Assembly (NCBI RefSeq): GCF_900115345.1
Contig: NZ_FOWC01000001.1
Span: 496,001 to 560,000, forward strand
Direction of reading: 5' to 3'
Origin: Amycolatopsis rubida
Lineage (GTDB): Bacteria; Actinomycetota; Actinomycetes; Mycobacteriales; Pseudonocardiaceae
Length of the DNA: 64,000 nt
Positions within the stretch are counted from its first letter, which is position 1. Every line of letters begins with the position of its first letter. The position numbers and the translations under genes are program-made. The notes under the pieces were generated by a model. The model saw nothing but the letters and a program-made list of their open reading frames with translations. It was not told the origin of the DNA and searched no databases. Shown in pieces: positions 17,395 to 27,086 of this stretch.

Positions 17395-20300
17395 CTACAG
17401 ATTGCGGCGACCGAAAGTCACCCCGGGGTCATCGGTTTTGGCATCCGCAAGAAGATCCTTCGCGGTGCGGAGGCCTTGATACACGCGCACTCCGGCCACA
17501 CCGCCATACCATTCGTCGGACCGCGTCCCGTTCCACACGCCTCGTCCGATGAACAGGTCACCGGTGCTGGGCCTGCTGACGACGCCCTGGCCGCCGCTCG
17601 TGTTCAAGTAGGTGTTCTGCTTCACGCCGTTGACGTAGAACGCCATGGTTCCGGTGGAAGCGTCGTACGTAGCGGACAGGTGCACCCAGGTGTTGTCGAC
17701 GGCGTCGGCGTCGCTGACCGCCCACCACGCCCCGGTTCCCGTTGCCGACGAACTGATGAGCATCGTCCATTTAGGATGCTGCACGCCGTTGGAGTCGGGC
17801 AAGCTGTGGTACCCGAGCAGTTCGGCGGAGAACTGCGCGTCGTCCATTCCCACCACCGCCCGTCCGCTCGTGTCGATCGCGCCGTGGGCGGCGACGTCAC
17901 CGGCGGTCCAGGAGTGGTAAGCCCACGCCTCGACGGTGTAGGACTTCTCCGTGCGCAGGTTCGCCGGCCGGCCCGCGTCGATCTGTCCCGTACCGGAGAC
18001 GTCGAACCGCGCGGCGCACGCGTTGTCGCTCGACGCGAGGCTGACGCCGCCGGAACCGGTCCCGGTCGCCCTGCTGATCGTGTCGAAGTAGTGGTGGCCG
18101 TAGAGCGACGCAACCTGGTCGTCGGTCAAGACTTGGCTCCACGCCTGGACCTGATCCACCGAGCCCTTGAAGAAATTCCCGGTGCCGAGGTTCGATCCGA
18201 CCGTGAAGGCGTCCGTGGCGCTCCAGGCGGTGGGAAGGGTGTTCTGTCCTTCGAGCTTTCCGTTGACGTACAACCGGACGCGCATCGATGTCTGGTCGAA
18301 AACGCCGGTCAGCAGCGTCCAGGTGCCGACCTGTGGCGGCTGGTTCCCCAACGCCCAGCGGTAGTTGTCGACGGTGTCGTCATCAGCCGTGGTCATCCCG
18401 AAGACCCACCGGTTGACGTCGGGCGAATACCGCAGCTGAAACGCGGCCGCGTGCTTCCCGCCTTGCGTGAACAGCGTGTAGTAGCCGTTCGCGTCGTCCA
18501 GTTTCGCCCACGCGGACACGGTGAAAGACCGCGCCGTGTCCACCGCCGGAGCCACTGAGCCATAGCCAGTTGCGCCATCGAAGTGGACAGCGCCCGCGGT
18601 CTTGCCGGTCGTCCAGCCATAGCCTCCGTTGAGGGCCAGGGCGTTGCCCAACGCGCTCGAGTCGTCGGCAGTGCTGCCCGTGCCGTCATCCAGAGCCCAA
18701 TTGCCTTGCAACGACGGGACAGTCGTGCCGAGGACGTCGGTACAGCCCTCCGCCAGGCCGTACTTAGCCAGCGGGATCGCGGCGTTGGCCAGGTCATGCG
18801 CGTCCTGCGCGGACAGCACCCGCTGCCACGCCTGCACGTCGTCCACCTGTCCCGCGAGGAGGTCGGCCCGTGCCCCGTTGTATTTGCCCGCGCCGATCAC
18901 GAGATTTCCGGAGGAAGCCCAGCTCGTGATGACGTTGGTGGTCTGTTTGACGCCATCGACGTACAAGGACATCGTCCCGGTCGAAGCGTCGTAGGTACCG
19001 GCGACGTGAGTCCATACTCCGAGCACCGGCGGCTTCGTCGCCTTCGCCCGGACCACTCCGGCGTTGGCCTGGTCGGCGGCGAGCATGCTGAACGCCCACG
19101 CGTTGTCGTCTTTGGAGTACTGCAGGTAGAACCCGCTGCCCTGGCTTCCGTCCTGGGAGACCACGGTTTGGAAGCCGTTGGTGTTGGCCAGTTTGACCCA
19201 CGCGCCCACGCTGAAGGACTTTGTCGTGTCCAGCACCGGGCCGTTCGTGTTGACGTAGCCGCTGGAACCGTCCAGGGTCAGCGCGCCCTTGGTGCCTTCG
19301 CTGTAGCCGCCGGCGTCCGGGTGGGTCCAGGCGTTGCCGTGGTCGTAACCGGCGACCCAGTCGCCACCGCCGTTCAGGCTCGCGGTGTGCACGGCCAGGC
19401 CGCTGTTGTCCGGCGTTGTGTTCGCGGTGTCGGCTAGGACCCGGCCGCCCATCTCGTCGAACGGCCAGGCTCCCACCAAGCCGACCGACGGGGTGTAGGG
19501 CAACACGTGGAAGGAACACGAAGCGGCCTCGAGGTTGCCGCTGGCCAGGCAGGTGGCATCAGGGCCCGGGGTGCCTGCCTTGTTCACCGCCTTGACCTTG
19601 ATGAAGTTCTGGTTGCCGTTGACCGCCAACGCGGACAGATCAGCCGTCGCGATCGGATTGCCGTTCGCGTCCGTGCCCCGGGTGGCGGTGACGCTGGGCG
19701 AACCTTGCGGCTGCGGCTCGGAACCGTCAGTGGTGTAGATGAAACGGCCGATGTCGTAGAACCCGGGGGTGGCCATGTCCACCGAGACAGTGAAATGCAC
19801 ACTGTCGTTCTGGTGGTCGGGAACCGTGCCGGTCATGCGCACCGCTGGCGCCCGCGGCACCGCCGAGTCCACAGTGAACTCGCAACTGCCCACCCAGGCC
19901 GACGCCAGCTCGCCGTCGCTGACCTGCATCGACCAGTTGTAGATCCCGTCGCTCGTGATCCATCCTCCGGGCACGGCCGCGAATTGCGCGGTCGCCGCCT
20001 GGTTCGGCCCCGGCGTGCCGACTGTCACGAGATTACCGCCGTTGTCGTGGACGTTCGTGCTGTGGCCCGCGGTCCCGGCACCCACCGCGAACCCGGCATA
20101 CAGCGTGCCGCCGTCGGGGTCGGACACCGACCCGGCCAGCTGCGGCGTCTTCGTAGCCACCCACGGCCGGTTCTCGCCCTGGACGCACTTCGAGGTGCCG
20201 TGCTGCATGGTCAGGTTCCACGGCGGGTTCGGGCGGGAGTTGTAGTCAACCTGGAAATACGGGTTCAGATCGAACCGTCGCCACGCCGCAGTGGTGCCCT

Positions 20301-21669
20301 CGTCTCGCGCCGCGAGCACGAACCACGTGCTCTGCCAGTAGTTCGCCGCCGCGTCCTGCGCTGCTCGCAGCGCGTTGAACTGGCCGACGACATTCGATGC
20401 GTCATGGCAGTTCGCGACGTTCATGTCCGACACCCAGTACGCCCAGCCCGGCTGCAGGTTCCAAGTCGTGCCCGGGTCGGCCGGGTTCGAGACCCACAGC
20501 CCGGTCGGCTGCGGACTGCAGCTGTAGCTGTGCTGGATCGTCGTGTTCAGAGTCGCGGACTTGATCACCTTGCCGCCGAGAACCGAGGTGTTCATCTGGA
20601 TGTACGACCGCGACGTCCTCGCGTTGTCGTAGTCCTCGTACCCGGCCTTCAGATTCGACAGGTCCCCCGTCGACGCGTTCCAGTTGTGCGCGTCCGGATA
20701 CCCCGACTGCACCACGACGTGCGACTGGATGCCACAGGAAGTGCACCAGTTGTCCGGGTCGAGGGACACCGGGTACTTCGTCTTCGGATCGGCGAGAAAC
20801 GCTTCGTCCGGACTGATCGTCACCTGGTCCGGAGTGAGCGCGAAGCCCATCACCGCTTCGCGCCTGCCGCCGCCCTCGCCCAGGTGCTGCTCAGCGGCCG
20901 AGCCCGCACCGGAGGAGTCCCACATCCTTGACGCGTCGCCGGCGAACACGACGTCGCCGCTGGAGTTCTTGACCTCAAGCCCGTTGGTGGGCGCGGCCTG
21001 GGCCGGGGTACCGCGGCCGTCGCCTTTTTTCACGGAAACGGTGGCGTTGTGCGTGTAGAGGCCGAACGGCACCTCGCGCAGCTGCGGATTCTTCGCCGCC
21101 TCGGGAGTCTTGATGACGAGGTTCTCGGTGTATCCCTCCGTCGCGGCCTTCACGGTCAAGTCAACGCCGGGAAGGACCTCGGAGTAGGTAGCGGTGTCGC
21201 CGGACAGCGAAGGCACCGGGAGATCAGCAGTCCACTTCAGACCGACCGCGGTGCCCTTTTCACCGGCCTGGACGATCGGTTTCGCCGCCGAACCGCTGCC
21301 ACCCGGGTTGAGGCTGACGTCCACAGTGACGGCCTTCGGGCCGATCGAACCGTCGGGTCTCCGCACCAGCGTCGTGTCGATCGGAACCCAACCGCTCCCC
21401 TGCTTGACCCGCACGGGATGCACATACTGAGTCAACGTCCACGAACCGTCCGGGTTCGCGACCGTCTTGGACGTCTCCGTGGTCTCGGAAGCGACTTCGA
21501 CCTGTTTGCCAGCCGCCCGGGCATACGCCGTCGCCGTCGCCTCGTCCGGAGCGACATCCGGAACGTTCTCGGCCGGAGCGGCGAGAACCGGCTGAACCAC
21601 AGCCGCGGAACTCGCTGAGACTGCGGCAGCGACAAGAACAGCGCGCCAGCGCACACCAAATGAACGCAC
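17395..21669 (-). CDS. Secreted multi-LamG protein, partner of the RHS toxin
   Basis: The GTG at 21669 is preferred because GGGGGA lies at the right distance upstream; an open frame extends to 21756. A signal peptide (VLVAAAVSASSAAVVQPVLA) leads into an extracellular protein of about 1,424 residues. The N-terminal third resembles the region often found with actinomycete RHS proteins (WVPIDTTLVRRPDG, VLPGVDLTVKA). Three LamG/concanavalin-like domains sit near residues 790-985, 1015-1210 and 1215-1424. They are marked by YVNTNGPVLDTTKSFSVGAWV, FTVSAWAKL and YTVEAWAY, each followed by GTMSLYVDG-like strands. LamG domains bind carbohydrate or protein at the cell surface, so it may anchor or help deliver the RHS protein encoded 36 bp downstream. 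No enzyme motif is seen. Confidence 0.85.
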   Translation of the reverse strand: MRSFGVRWRAVLVAAAVSASSAAVVQPVLAAPAENVPDVAPDEATATAYARAAGKQVEVASETTETSKTVANPDGSWTLTQYVHPVRVKQGSGWVPIDTTLVRRPDGSIGPKAVTVDVSLNPGGSGSAAKPIVQAGEKGTAVGLKWTADLPVPSLSGDTATYSEVLPGVDLTVKAATEGYTENLVIKTPEAAKNPQLREVPFGLYTHNATVSVKKGDGRGTPAQAAPTNGLEVKNSSGDVVFAGDASRMWDSSGAGSAAEQHLGEGGGRREAVMGFALTPDQVTISPDEAFLADPKTKYPVSLDPDNWCTSCGIQSHVVVQSGYPDAHNWNASTGDLSNLKAGYEDYDNARTSRSYIQMNTSVLGGKVIKSATLNTTIQHSYSCSPQPTGLWVSNPADPGTTWNLQPGWAYWVSDMNVANCHDASNVVGQFNALRAAQDAAANYWQSTWFVLAARDEGTTAAWRRFDLNPYFQVDYNSRPNPPWNLTMQHGTSKCVQGENRPWVATKTPQLAGSVSDPDGGTLYAGFAVGAGTAGHSTNVHDNGGNLVTVGTPGPNQAATAQFAAVPGGWITSDGIYNWSMQVSDGELASAWVGSCEFTVDSAVPRAPAVRMTGTVPDHQNDSVHFTVSVDMATPGFYDIGRFIYTTDGSEPQPQGSPSVTATRGTDANGNPIATADLSALAVNGNQNFIKVKAVNKAGTPGPDATCLASGNLEAASCSFHVLPYTPSVGLVGAWPFDEMGGRVLADTANTTPDNSGLAVHTASLNGGGDWVAGYDHGNAWTHPDAGGYSEGTKGALTLDGSSGYVNTNGPVLDTTKSFSVGAWVKLANTNGFQTVVSQDGSQGSGFYLQYSKDDNAWAFSMLAADQANAGVVRAKATKPPVLGVWTHVAGTYDASTGTMSLYVDGVKQTTNVITSWASSGNLVIGAGKYNGARADLLAGQVDDVQAWQRVLSAQDAHDLANAAIPLAKYGLAEGCTDVLGTTVPSLQGNWALDDGTGSTADDSSALGNALALNGGYGWTTGKTAGAVHFDGATGYGSVAPAVDTARSFTVSAWAKLDDANGYYTLFTQGGKHAAAFQLRYSPDVNRWVFGMTTADDDTVDNYRWALGNQPPQVGTWTLLTGVFDQTSMRVRLYVNGKLEGQNTLPTAWSATDAFTVGSNLGTGNFFKGSVDQVQAWSQVLTDDQVASLYGHHYFDTISRATGTGSGGVSLASSDNACAARFDVSGTGQIDAGRPANLRTEKSYTVEAWAYHSWTAGDVAAHGAIDTSGRAVVGMDDAQFSAELLGYHSLPDSNGVQHPKWTMLISSSATGTGAWWAVSDADAVDNTWVHLSATYDASTGTMAFYVNGVKQNTYLNTSGGQGVVSRPSTGDLFIGRGVWNGTRSDEWYGGVAGVRVYQGLRTAKDLLADAKTDDPGVTFGRRNL

Positions 21670-21756
21670 GAGATCCCCCACGTCAAGAACAACCAGCCAA
21701 CGACCTGCTGGGTCCCCGACGAACCCGAGACGACTTTGCCAAACAGCGTTAACCAA

Positions 21757-23286
21757 AGAAATAGGCCAAGTGGCGTATTCGACAAATCGTGACCGTGACC
21801 GCTTTAAACAGAATAAAGGAACCTATAAGGCAATTCGAATAAAACCGACATCTTCGGAGATCTCTCGCCACATGAGATCATTGTTGGAAAGTCTCCAGTG
21901 TGTACTCGAACTAGTCTGCAAGGAGTAACGCCGCGACCAACGGCCGCGACAAAGCACCGCCCGAACCGACACAGGGCTGCCAGCAGCACTTCACAACGTC
22001 CCGCAGCGCCTCCTGCATCGTGAGGCAACACGGCCGATGTACCCAGAATGTGCTCCGGAGCCGACGCAGAGCCCGACACGGCACAACACAAAGCGCCAGT
22101 CAATCACCGCAAAAATTTCCCGACACCTGCATAAACTGATACAACCAAGCACTGTTTTGGCATTTCCGAAATTCAATACCTTGGGACATTTAATCCGCAT
22201 TTCTGGGTTCGAGCCCAGGCGGCCCACCACTCACCTAACGCGTTGACCAGTGCAAACACCGCCCGGAAGATCCACTTCGCGGTCGCGTGTCCAGGCCGAT
22301 GCGCTCCGTTTCGCGCCGTTTGCTCCGCTGTGCCGATTTGGCCCCAGATCCAACGTGGCCACCGGGGATGCCTCGGGCCGGACAGGTGGTTGTGACGACG
22401 GGAACCAGCCGCGGATGTTCGTGAGTTGCAACCGCAGTTAGGGACGTTGAGCTCGGTCAACGTCCGAGGGAAGCGACCGCAGTTGTCGTCGATGCGACCG
22501 GTGAACCCGGCTTCGCCGGAACTGAGCGCGGACCTAGCTCGCGACCTGCCGGCACGGCAAACGATATGGGAACCACGCCGCCGGGCTGGACGTTTCCTGC
22601 TGCGGTGGTGTGTCCAACCGCAGCGCAAAGGATTCAGCCATCGCTGCCGGGCAAACGTGCTGAACCAACGACTGGCTATAGCAGGATTCGGTTCAGGTAC
22701 GGGGTTTCAAGCCTATGCCCGACCGGTTCGCGCGGCACGAGCAGTGGGAAATGGAATCCTGCGATGGCGTTTCGTTTGGCTTCAGCACGTCAAATTCCCG
22801 CATTGCCGCTTCGAACAGCGACGATCGAGGAAGGCCTCGCGGCAGATCTCCGACCGTGGCTGTGGCGATTTCCTCCGGACAAGCTGCTGACCACAGCGCC
22901 GCATGCCGCTCCGGCACGAGGTGCCGTTCGGTCGCGGCGAGGACATCGTCACGGCGGGCTGCCGCGAGTTCCGGGCCAATCGCTTGCGCTGCTGTCGAAG
23001 CGGTCGACGATGTCGAGAACGGGTTGTCGCCGATGGTCGTTGTCAGCGAGCAGCCGACCTGCGGGGAGCAGTTCAGCACGGCGGGGCCCTTCGCATTTCC
23101 GCCGCCAGTGGCATGGACGTCCGGCAATCGTCGAGGTTGCGTTCGAGAGGCCCATTTCACGGAAGCGCTTGGCCAGTCGATCAAGTGGGCACTCTATCCA
23201 GTGAGCGCAACCGAGGTCGGCGTTTTGAGCCACCGATCTCGACCGGGGCGGATCGCCCGCTCCGGAACCGGTAGAAGGGGAGACCG
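21757..23286. other. Long non-coding stretch containing the third att-like site
   Basis: The left part should hold the promoter of the leftward LamG-RHS-CPCC operon. The middle holds the tRNA-Lys-like remnant (22183). From 22230 to 23280 open frames exist on both strands, but none shows a recognisable domain, a good ribosome site or a normal amino-acid mix, so I call no gene. It may contain old gene fragments. The island appears to end here. Confidence 0.45.
22183..22229 (+). other. Degenerate tRNA-Lys-like 3' half, probable att site 3
   Basis: TTTAATCCG is followed by a shortened variable region, then TCTGGGTTCGAGC, CCAGGCGGCCCA and CCA. Compared with the copies at 2696 and 5554 it has lost a few bases in the variable and T-stem regions. 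No 5' tRNA half precedes it. It would form the right border of the second inserted element. Confidence 0.65.
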
Positions 23287-23820
23287 ATGACTGTCCGCAC
23301 AACTGCCGCCGCTCTGCTCGTCGCCGGAGCCGCTGCCGGAACCGTCGCGCTGACCACCGGCACTGCCAGCGCCATGCCGACGGACTTCAACTGCACGTCC
23401 GGCCAGGTCACCACCAAACTCGTCTACGGCGGCGCGGGGGCAGGCGGCCGTGACGGAGCCGTCCAGTTCACCGCGAAGCCGGGCGAAACCTGCACTCTGC
23501 CCGGGTCGCTGCCGGTCGACCTGACCGGGGCGCACGACGTGCTGGTGTCCTCCGATGCCGCGCCGGACGCGCCCGCGGTGGAGGTCAGCAACGGCTCCTC
23601 GGCCTACCTGCCGCTGCACTGGACCGCGATCGGCGCGCCCGGGGAGCAGGAGACCCCGCTGGCGCTCACCGTCACCGCGCCCCAGGAGACCAGCCCGCGC
23701 GGCGACACCAGCGACCCGAAGATCGACCTGTCCTGGAACCTCGGCGGAGTCGACGCCACCTCCGGCAGCCACACCGTCCACACCGGCACCATGACGGCTG
23801 GCACCGCGCCCACCATCTGA
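23287..23820 (+). CDS. Secreted DUF4232-like protein
   Basis: A good ribosome site (GAAGGGGAGA) precedes ATG 23287. The first 29 residues form a signal peptide (ALLVAGAAAGTVALTTGTASA). The mature part of about 148 residues has two cysteines (FNCTSG and GETCTLPG) in an arrangement like DUF4232 exported proteins, where a disulfide stabilises a beta sandwich. There is no lipobox, so it should be released or wall-associated. Its function is unknown. It is a single gene ending at a strong hairpin shared with the convergent SARP gene. Confidence 0.75.
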   Translation: MTVRTTAAALLVAGAAAGTVALTTGTASAMPTDFNCTSGQVTTKLVYGGAGAGGRDGAVQFTAKPGETCTLPGSLPVDLTGAHDVLVSSDAAPDAPAVEVSNGSSAYLPLHWTAIGAPGEQETPLALTVTAPQETSPRGDTSDPKIDLSWNLGGVDATSGSHTVHTGTMTAGTAPTI

Positions 23821-23833
23821 CCGGCACACTGCG

Positions 23834-23864
23834 GCGGCGGGACCGAATTACTCGGTCCCGCCGC
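23834..23864. terminator. Strong hairpin between convergent genes
   Basis: The 13-base arms (GCGGCGGGACCGA and complement) enclose the loop ATTAC. It lies 13 bp after the DUF4232-like stop and 19 bp from the SARP stop, so it can serve both directions. No U-tract is needed in high-GC actinomycetes. Confidence 0.8.
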
Positions 23865-23882
23865 TGTCGGCTGAGCACGCCG

Positions 23883-26800
23883 TCAGGTTCCAGGCGACCT
23901 CCGGCGCAGCCGAGCCGGATCGGTACGGGCCACTGCGGCCGGCGCGGGCAGCTGCCAGCCGATCTCGTACGCCGCCGCGAAGCGTTCCTCGCCGAGGGCC
24001 AGCCGGCCACGGCTGCTCAGCGTGCGGACTTGTAGGTCCGTCCGGTCGTGGGCACCGCGCAGCCGGGCCGCCGCGCCGAGGATTTCCGCTCCGTCCAGGT
24101 ATCGGCTGTACAGCTCGGCCAGGCCGGCGACCGTCACCGCGACGGTGGCCACGATCGGCAGGTCCTTGCTGTCGACCGCGGCCGGGTACGCCCGATCCAG
24201 CGCTGCCTCGGCACCGGGGCCGTCGCCGAGTTCCAGGCAGAGTTCGGCTCGTACCGCGCTCACCAGCGCCTGTCCGTGGTCGTCGCCGAACGGGAGTTCG
24301 GCCGACAACCCGGCCTCGGCCGCCTCGATCAGCTCGCCGGCCCTGGTCAGGTCACCGGTTCGCAGGCGGAAGCTGGCCTCTCGCGCGTAGAGCAGCACCA
24401 CGGTCTCGGGCATGGTCGAGCGCAACGTGCGGTCCCGGGTTACCGCGATCATCGCCGCGGCCTGGTCGGTTTCGCCCAGCCGGACGTGCAGGTCGATCAG
24501 GCGCAGGTCGATGAACGTCTCATCGCTGTGATTGAGCGATCCGAACTCCTGGGCCAGCCGTTTGGCCTCGGTCAGGTCGGCCAGCGCACCGGCCAGGTCG
24601 CCGTCGTATTGCCGCAGCAGGGCACGCATCGGCAGGGCCATCGCGAGGCCCCAGCTGTCTCCCGCCTCGGCGAAGCAGTCCAGTGCGACGGCGACGTCTT
24701 CGCCGACCTCAGCTAAATGGCCGTCGTTCTCGGCTAGTTCGGCACGGGTTATCCGGGCCAATCCGGCCAGCCATCGGTCCGGGCCGTCGGCTAGCCGCTG
24801 GATGAGCGGCGACGCGTCGATTCCGGCGCGGGCGGCCAGCCCGGCGGCGGTCAGTACGCCGAAGGGCGGCAACTCCGGGTAGTTCAGCAGGCGGGTGACC
24901 ACCTCGTCGGCCGGGCCGTCAGCGTCCAGCAGCAGCGCTCCGGCGGCGACGTCGTGGTGCATGCCAGGCTGGGCAGTCACTTGGCCGAGCCAGTATGACG
25001 CGTCGGCGTGTCGGCCCAGCATGTGCCAATACCAGGTCAGATCGAGCGCGAGAGCGAGCCCGGCGTCCGAGGTATCGCAGAGGTGGCGCAGGGCGGCCAG
25101 CACGTTGTCGTACTCGGCGGTCAGCGACTGAAGCGCGTCGAGTTGCCCGGGGCCGCGCAGAAGCGGGTCGTTGACCGCGGCCAGTTCGGCGAAGTACTCG
25201 GCGCTCAGGTTGCGCACGGTGGGCAGAATGCCTTGTTCGGCAAGGCATTCGAGCCCGTACTCGCGGATGGTCTCCAACATCCGGTACCGGCCGGGGACGA
25301 GTTGGAGCAGCGAACGGTCGACGAGGTCGGCGAGCAGTTCCCGGGCTTGTTCGACCGGGAGGGCGCAGACCGCGGCGGCCGAGGCGGGGGTGACGCCGCC
25401 GGGCAGGACCGAGATCCGTTCCGCGACCGTCCGCGCGTCCTCGCTGAGCAGGTCCCAGCTCCAGGCGATCACCGCGCGCAGCGTGCGGTGCCTGGGGAAA
25501 GCCGTGCGGCTGCCGGTGGCGAGGAGCCGGAAGCGGTCAGACAGGCCGGAAGCCAGGTCTGCCAAGGAAAGCGTCCGCAGGCGGGCCGCGGCCAGTTCCA
25601 GCGCTAATGGCATGCCGTCCAGGCCGCGGACGATTCGCAGCACGTCGTCGAGATTGCGCTCGTCGACCGTGAAGCCGGGGCGCACCGCGGCCGCGCGCTC
25701 GGTGAACAACCGCACGGACGCGGTGTCACGGGCCTGCTCGACGTCCGCGTCCGGTTCGGGCAGCGGAAGCGGGCCGAGCGGGACCAGCGCCTCGCCGTCG
25801 ATCGCCAGCGGTTCGCGGCTGGTGGCCAGGACCCGCAGTCCGGCGCAGCGAGGCAGCAATGCGGAAAGGAGGTGGGCCACAGCGTCGATCAGGTGCTCGC
25901 AGTTGTCCACCACCAGCAGGGTTTCCTTGCCGCTCAGCTGATCTGCCAGCACGTCCAGGTCGTCGACGGGTTTGGCCGAAGCCTCGAACAGTGCGGTGCC
26001 GCGCAGTCCGATCGCGGCCAGCGCCGCGGCGGCGACCTTGGCCGGTTCGGTGACCGACGAGAGGTCGACCAGCCAGCGGCCGTCGCGGTATTCCCGTCGG
26101 CGGGCCGCCTCCAGGGCGATCCGCGTCTTGCCGGCACCGCCGGGGCCGAGCACGGTGACCATCCGGCCGGCGCCGAGCAGGGTGTCGATCCGAGCCAGGT
26201 CGTCGGTGCGGCCGACGAAACTGGTCAGCGGCGCGGGCAAGGTGGCCGGTTCGGTCTCCTTGGCCGGTTCGGCGCGCAGCAGGTTCAGGTGGCGTTCGCG
26301 CAGCGCGGTGCCCGGGTCGGCGCCGAGGTCGTCCGCGAGCGCTTCGCGGATTTGTTCGTACTGGGCCAAAGCTTCCGCCTGACGACCCTGCGTGGCGAGG
26401 GCGTCCATAAGCACTGCGGCGGCGCGTTCGTGGACGGGGTGCTCGGCGAGCAGGGCGGTCAGGCGGGCAGTTGCCGAGTCGGGACGGCCCTGGGAAAGCT
26501 CGGCTTTGGCGAGGTCGATGACGGCTTCGATCGACAGGCGGGCCAACCGGGTCGCGGCGGCAGGATCGACCGCGGCGACGACTGGGGGTTCGACGCCGGG
26601 ACGGTCGCCCCACAGCGTCACGGCGTCGTCCAGCGAAGCCGCCGTGGCGAGTTGTTCGAACCGCAGCGCGTCCACGTCGGCAGCGTCGACGGTCAGCCGG
26701 TAACCGCCTGCGACCTGCGTGACGTCGCTGGGCGAACCAAGCGCTCGGCGCAGCCGGGAGACCAGGGCTTGCAGGGCGTGCGCTGGGTCAGCGGGCAGGT

Positions 26801-26975
26801 CCGGGCCCCAGATCGCGTCGACCAAGACGCTCTGCTCGACCGGCCGTCCGCCGGCCAGCGCCAGCCGCGCGACCAGTCCCCGCAACCGGGCACCGGGCAC
26901 CGCGAGCGCCTCAGCACCCCGCGTCACCTGGAAGGCCCCGAGCAGCGTGACTCGAAGCCGCGCGCTCCCGTCCAT
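23883..26975 (-). CDS. AfsR/SARP-like transcriptional regulator with NB-ARC ATPase domain
   Basis: This 1,030-residue regulator has the AfsR-type order. An OmpR-like winged helix (residues 1-95: LRVTLLGAFQVTRG, LVDAIWGPDLP, LQALVSRLRRALG) is followed by a bacterial transcriptional activation domain to about residue 240. An NB-ARC/STAND ATPase then carries Walker A LGPGGAGKTR near residue 275 and Walker B LLVVDNCEHL near residue 350. A long helical TPR-like C-terminus follows. Such proteins activate secondary-metabolite or developmental genes, with the ATPase acting as a switch. No biosynthetic cluster adjoins it. It is divergent from the FAD monooxygenase gene 111 bp away, a possible target. 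Confidence 0.9.
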   Translation of the reverse strand: MDGSARLRVTLLGAFQVTRGAEALAVPGARLRGLVARLALAGGRPVEQSVLVDAIWGPDLPADPAHALQALVSRLRRALGSPSDVTQVAGGYRLTVDAADVDALRFEQLATAASLDDAVTLWGDRPGVEPPVVAAVDPAAATRLARLSIEAVIDLAKAELSQGRPDSATARLTALLAEHPVHERAAAVLMDALATQGRQAEALAQYEQIREALADDLGADPGTALRERHLNLLRAEPAKETEPATLPAPLTSFVGRTDDLARIDTLLGAGRMVTVLGPGGAGKTRIALEAARRREYRDGRWLVDLSSVTEPAKVAAAALAAIGLRGTALFEASAKPVDDLDVLADQLSGKETLLVVDNCEHLIDAVAHLLSALLPRCAGLRVLATSREPLAIDGEALVPLGPLPLPEPDADVEQARDTASVRLFTERAAAVRPGFTVDERNLDDVLRIVRGLDGMPLALELAAARLRTLSLADLASGLSDRFRLLATGSRTAFPRHRTLRAVIAWSWDLLSEDARTVAERISVLPGGVTPASAAAVCALPVEQARELLADLVDRSLLQLVPGRYRMLETIREYGLECLAEQGILPTVRNLSAEYFAELAAVNDPLLRGPGQLDALQSLTAEYDNVLAALRHLCDTSDAGLALALDLTWYWHMLGRHADASYWLGQVTAQPGMHHDVAAGALLLDADGPADEVVTRLLNYPELPPFGVLTAAGLAARAGIDASPLIQRLADGPDRWLAGLARITRAELAENDGHLAEVGEDVAVALDCFAEAGDSWGLAMALPMRALLRQYDGDLAGALADLTEAKRLAQEFGSLNHSDETFIDLRLIDLHVRLGETDQAAAMIAVTRDRTLRSTMPETVVLLYAREASFRLRTGDLTRAGELIEAAEAGLSAELPFGDDHGQALVSAVRAELCLELGDGPGAEAALDRAYPAAVDSKDLPIVATVAVTVAGLAELYSRYLDGAEILGAAARLRGAHDRTDLQVRTLSSRGRLALGEERFAAAYEIGWQLPAPAAVARTDPARLRRRSPGT

Positions 26976-27086
26976 TCGACGATCTTCGCGCGAACACCGG
27001 TGTCAGCGCCATGCGCCCCCGCATGAGCGCCGTGTGCGGGCCGTCGCCAAGGTGGTCACAGCGAACGAGAACACCGGGGGCTTGCC

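Noticed and set aside
2696..22229. Complete tRNA-Lys genes
   Set aside because: All three copies lack the D-arm and the 5' acceptor strand, so they cannot fold as tRNAs.
22426..23290. Overlapping open frames on both strands downstream of att site 3
   Set aside because: No recognisable domain, ribosome site or consistent codon bias on either strand.
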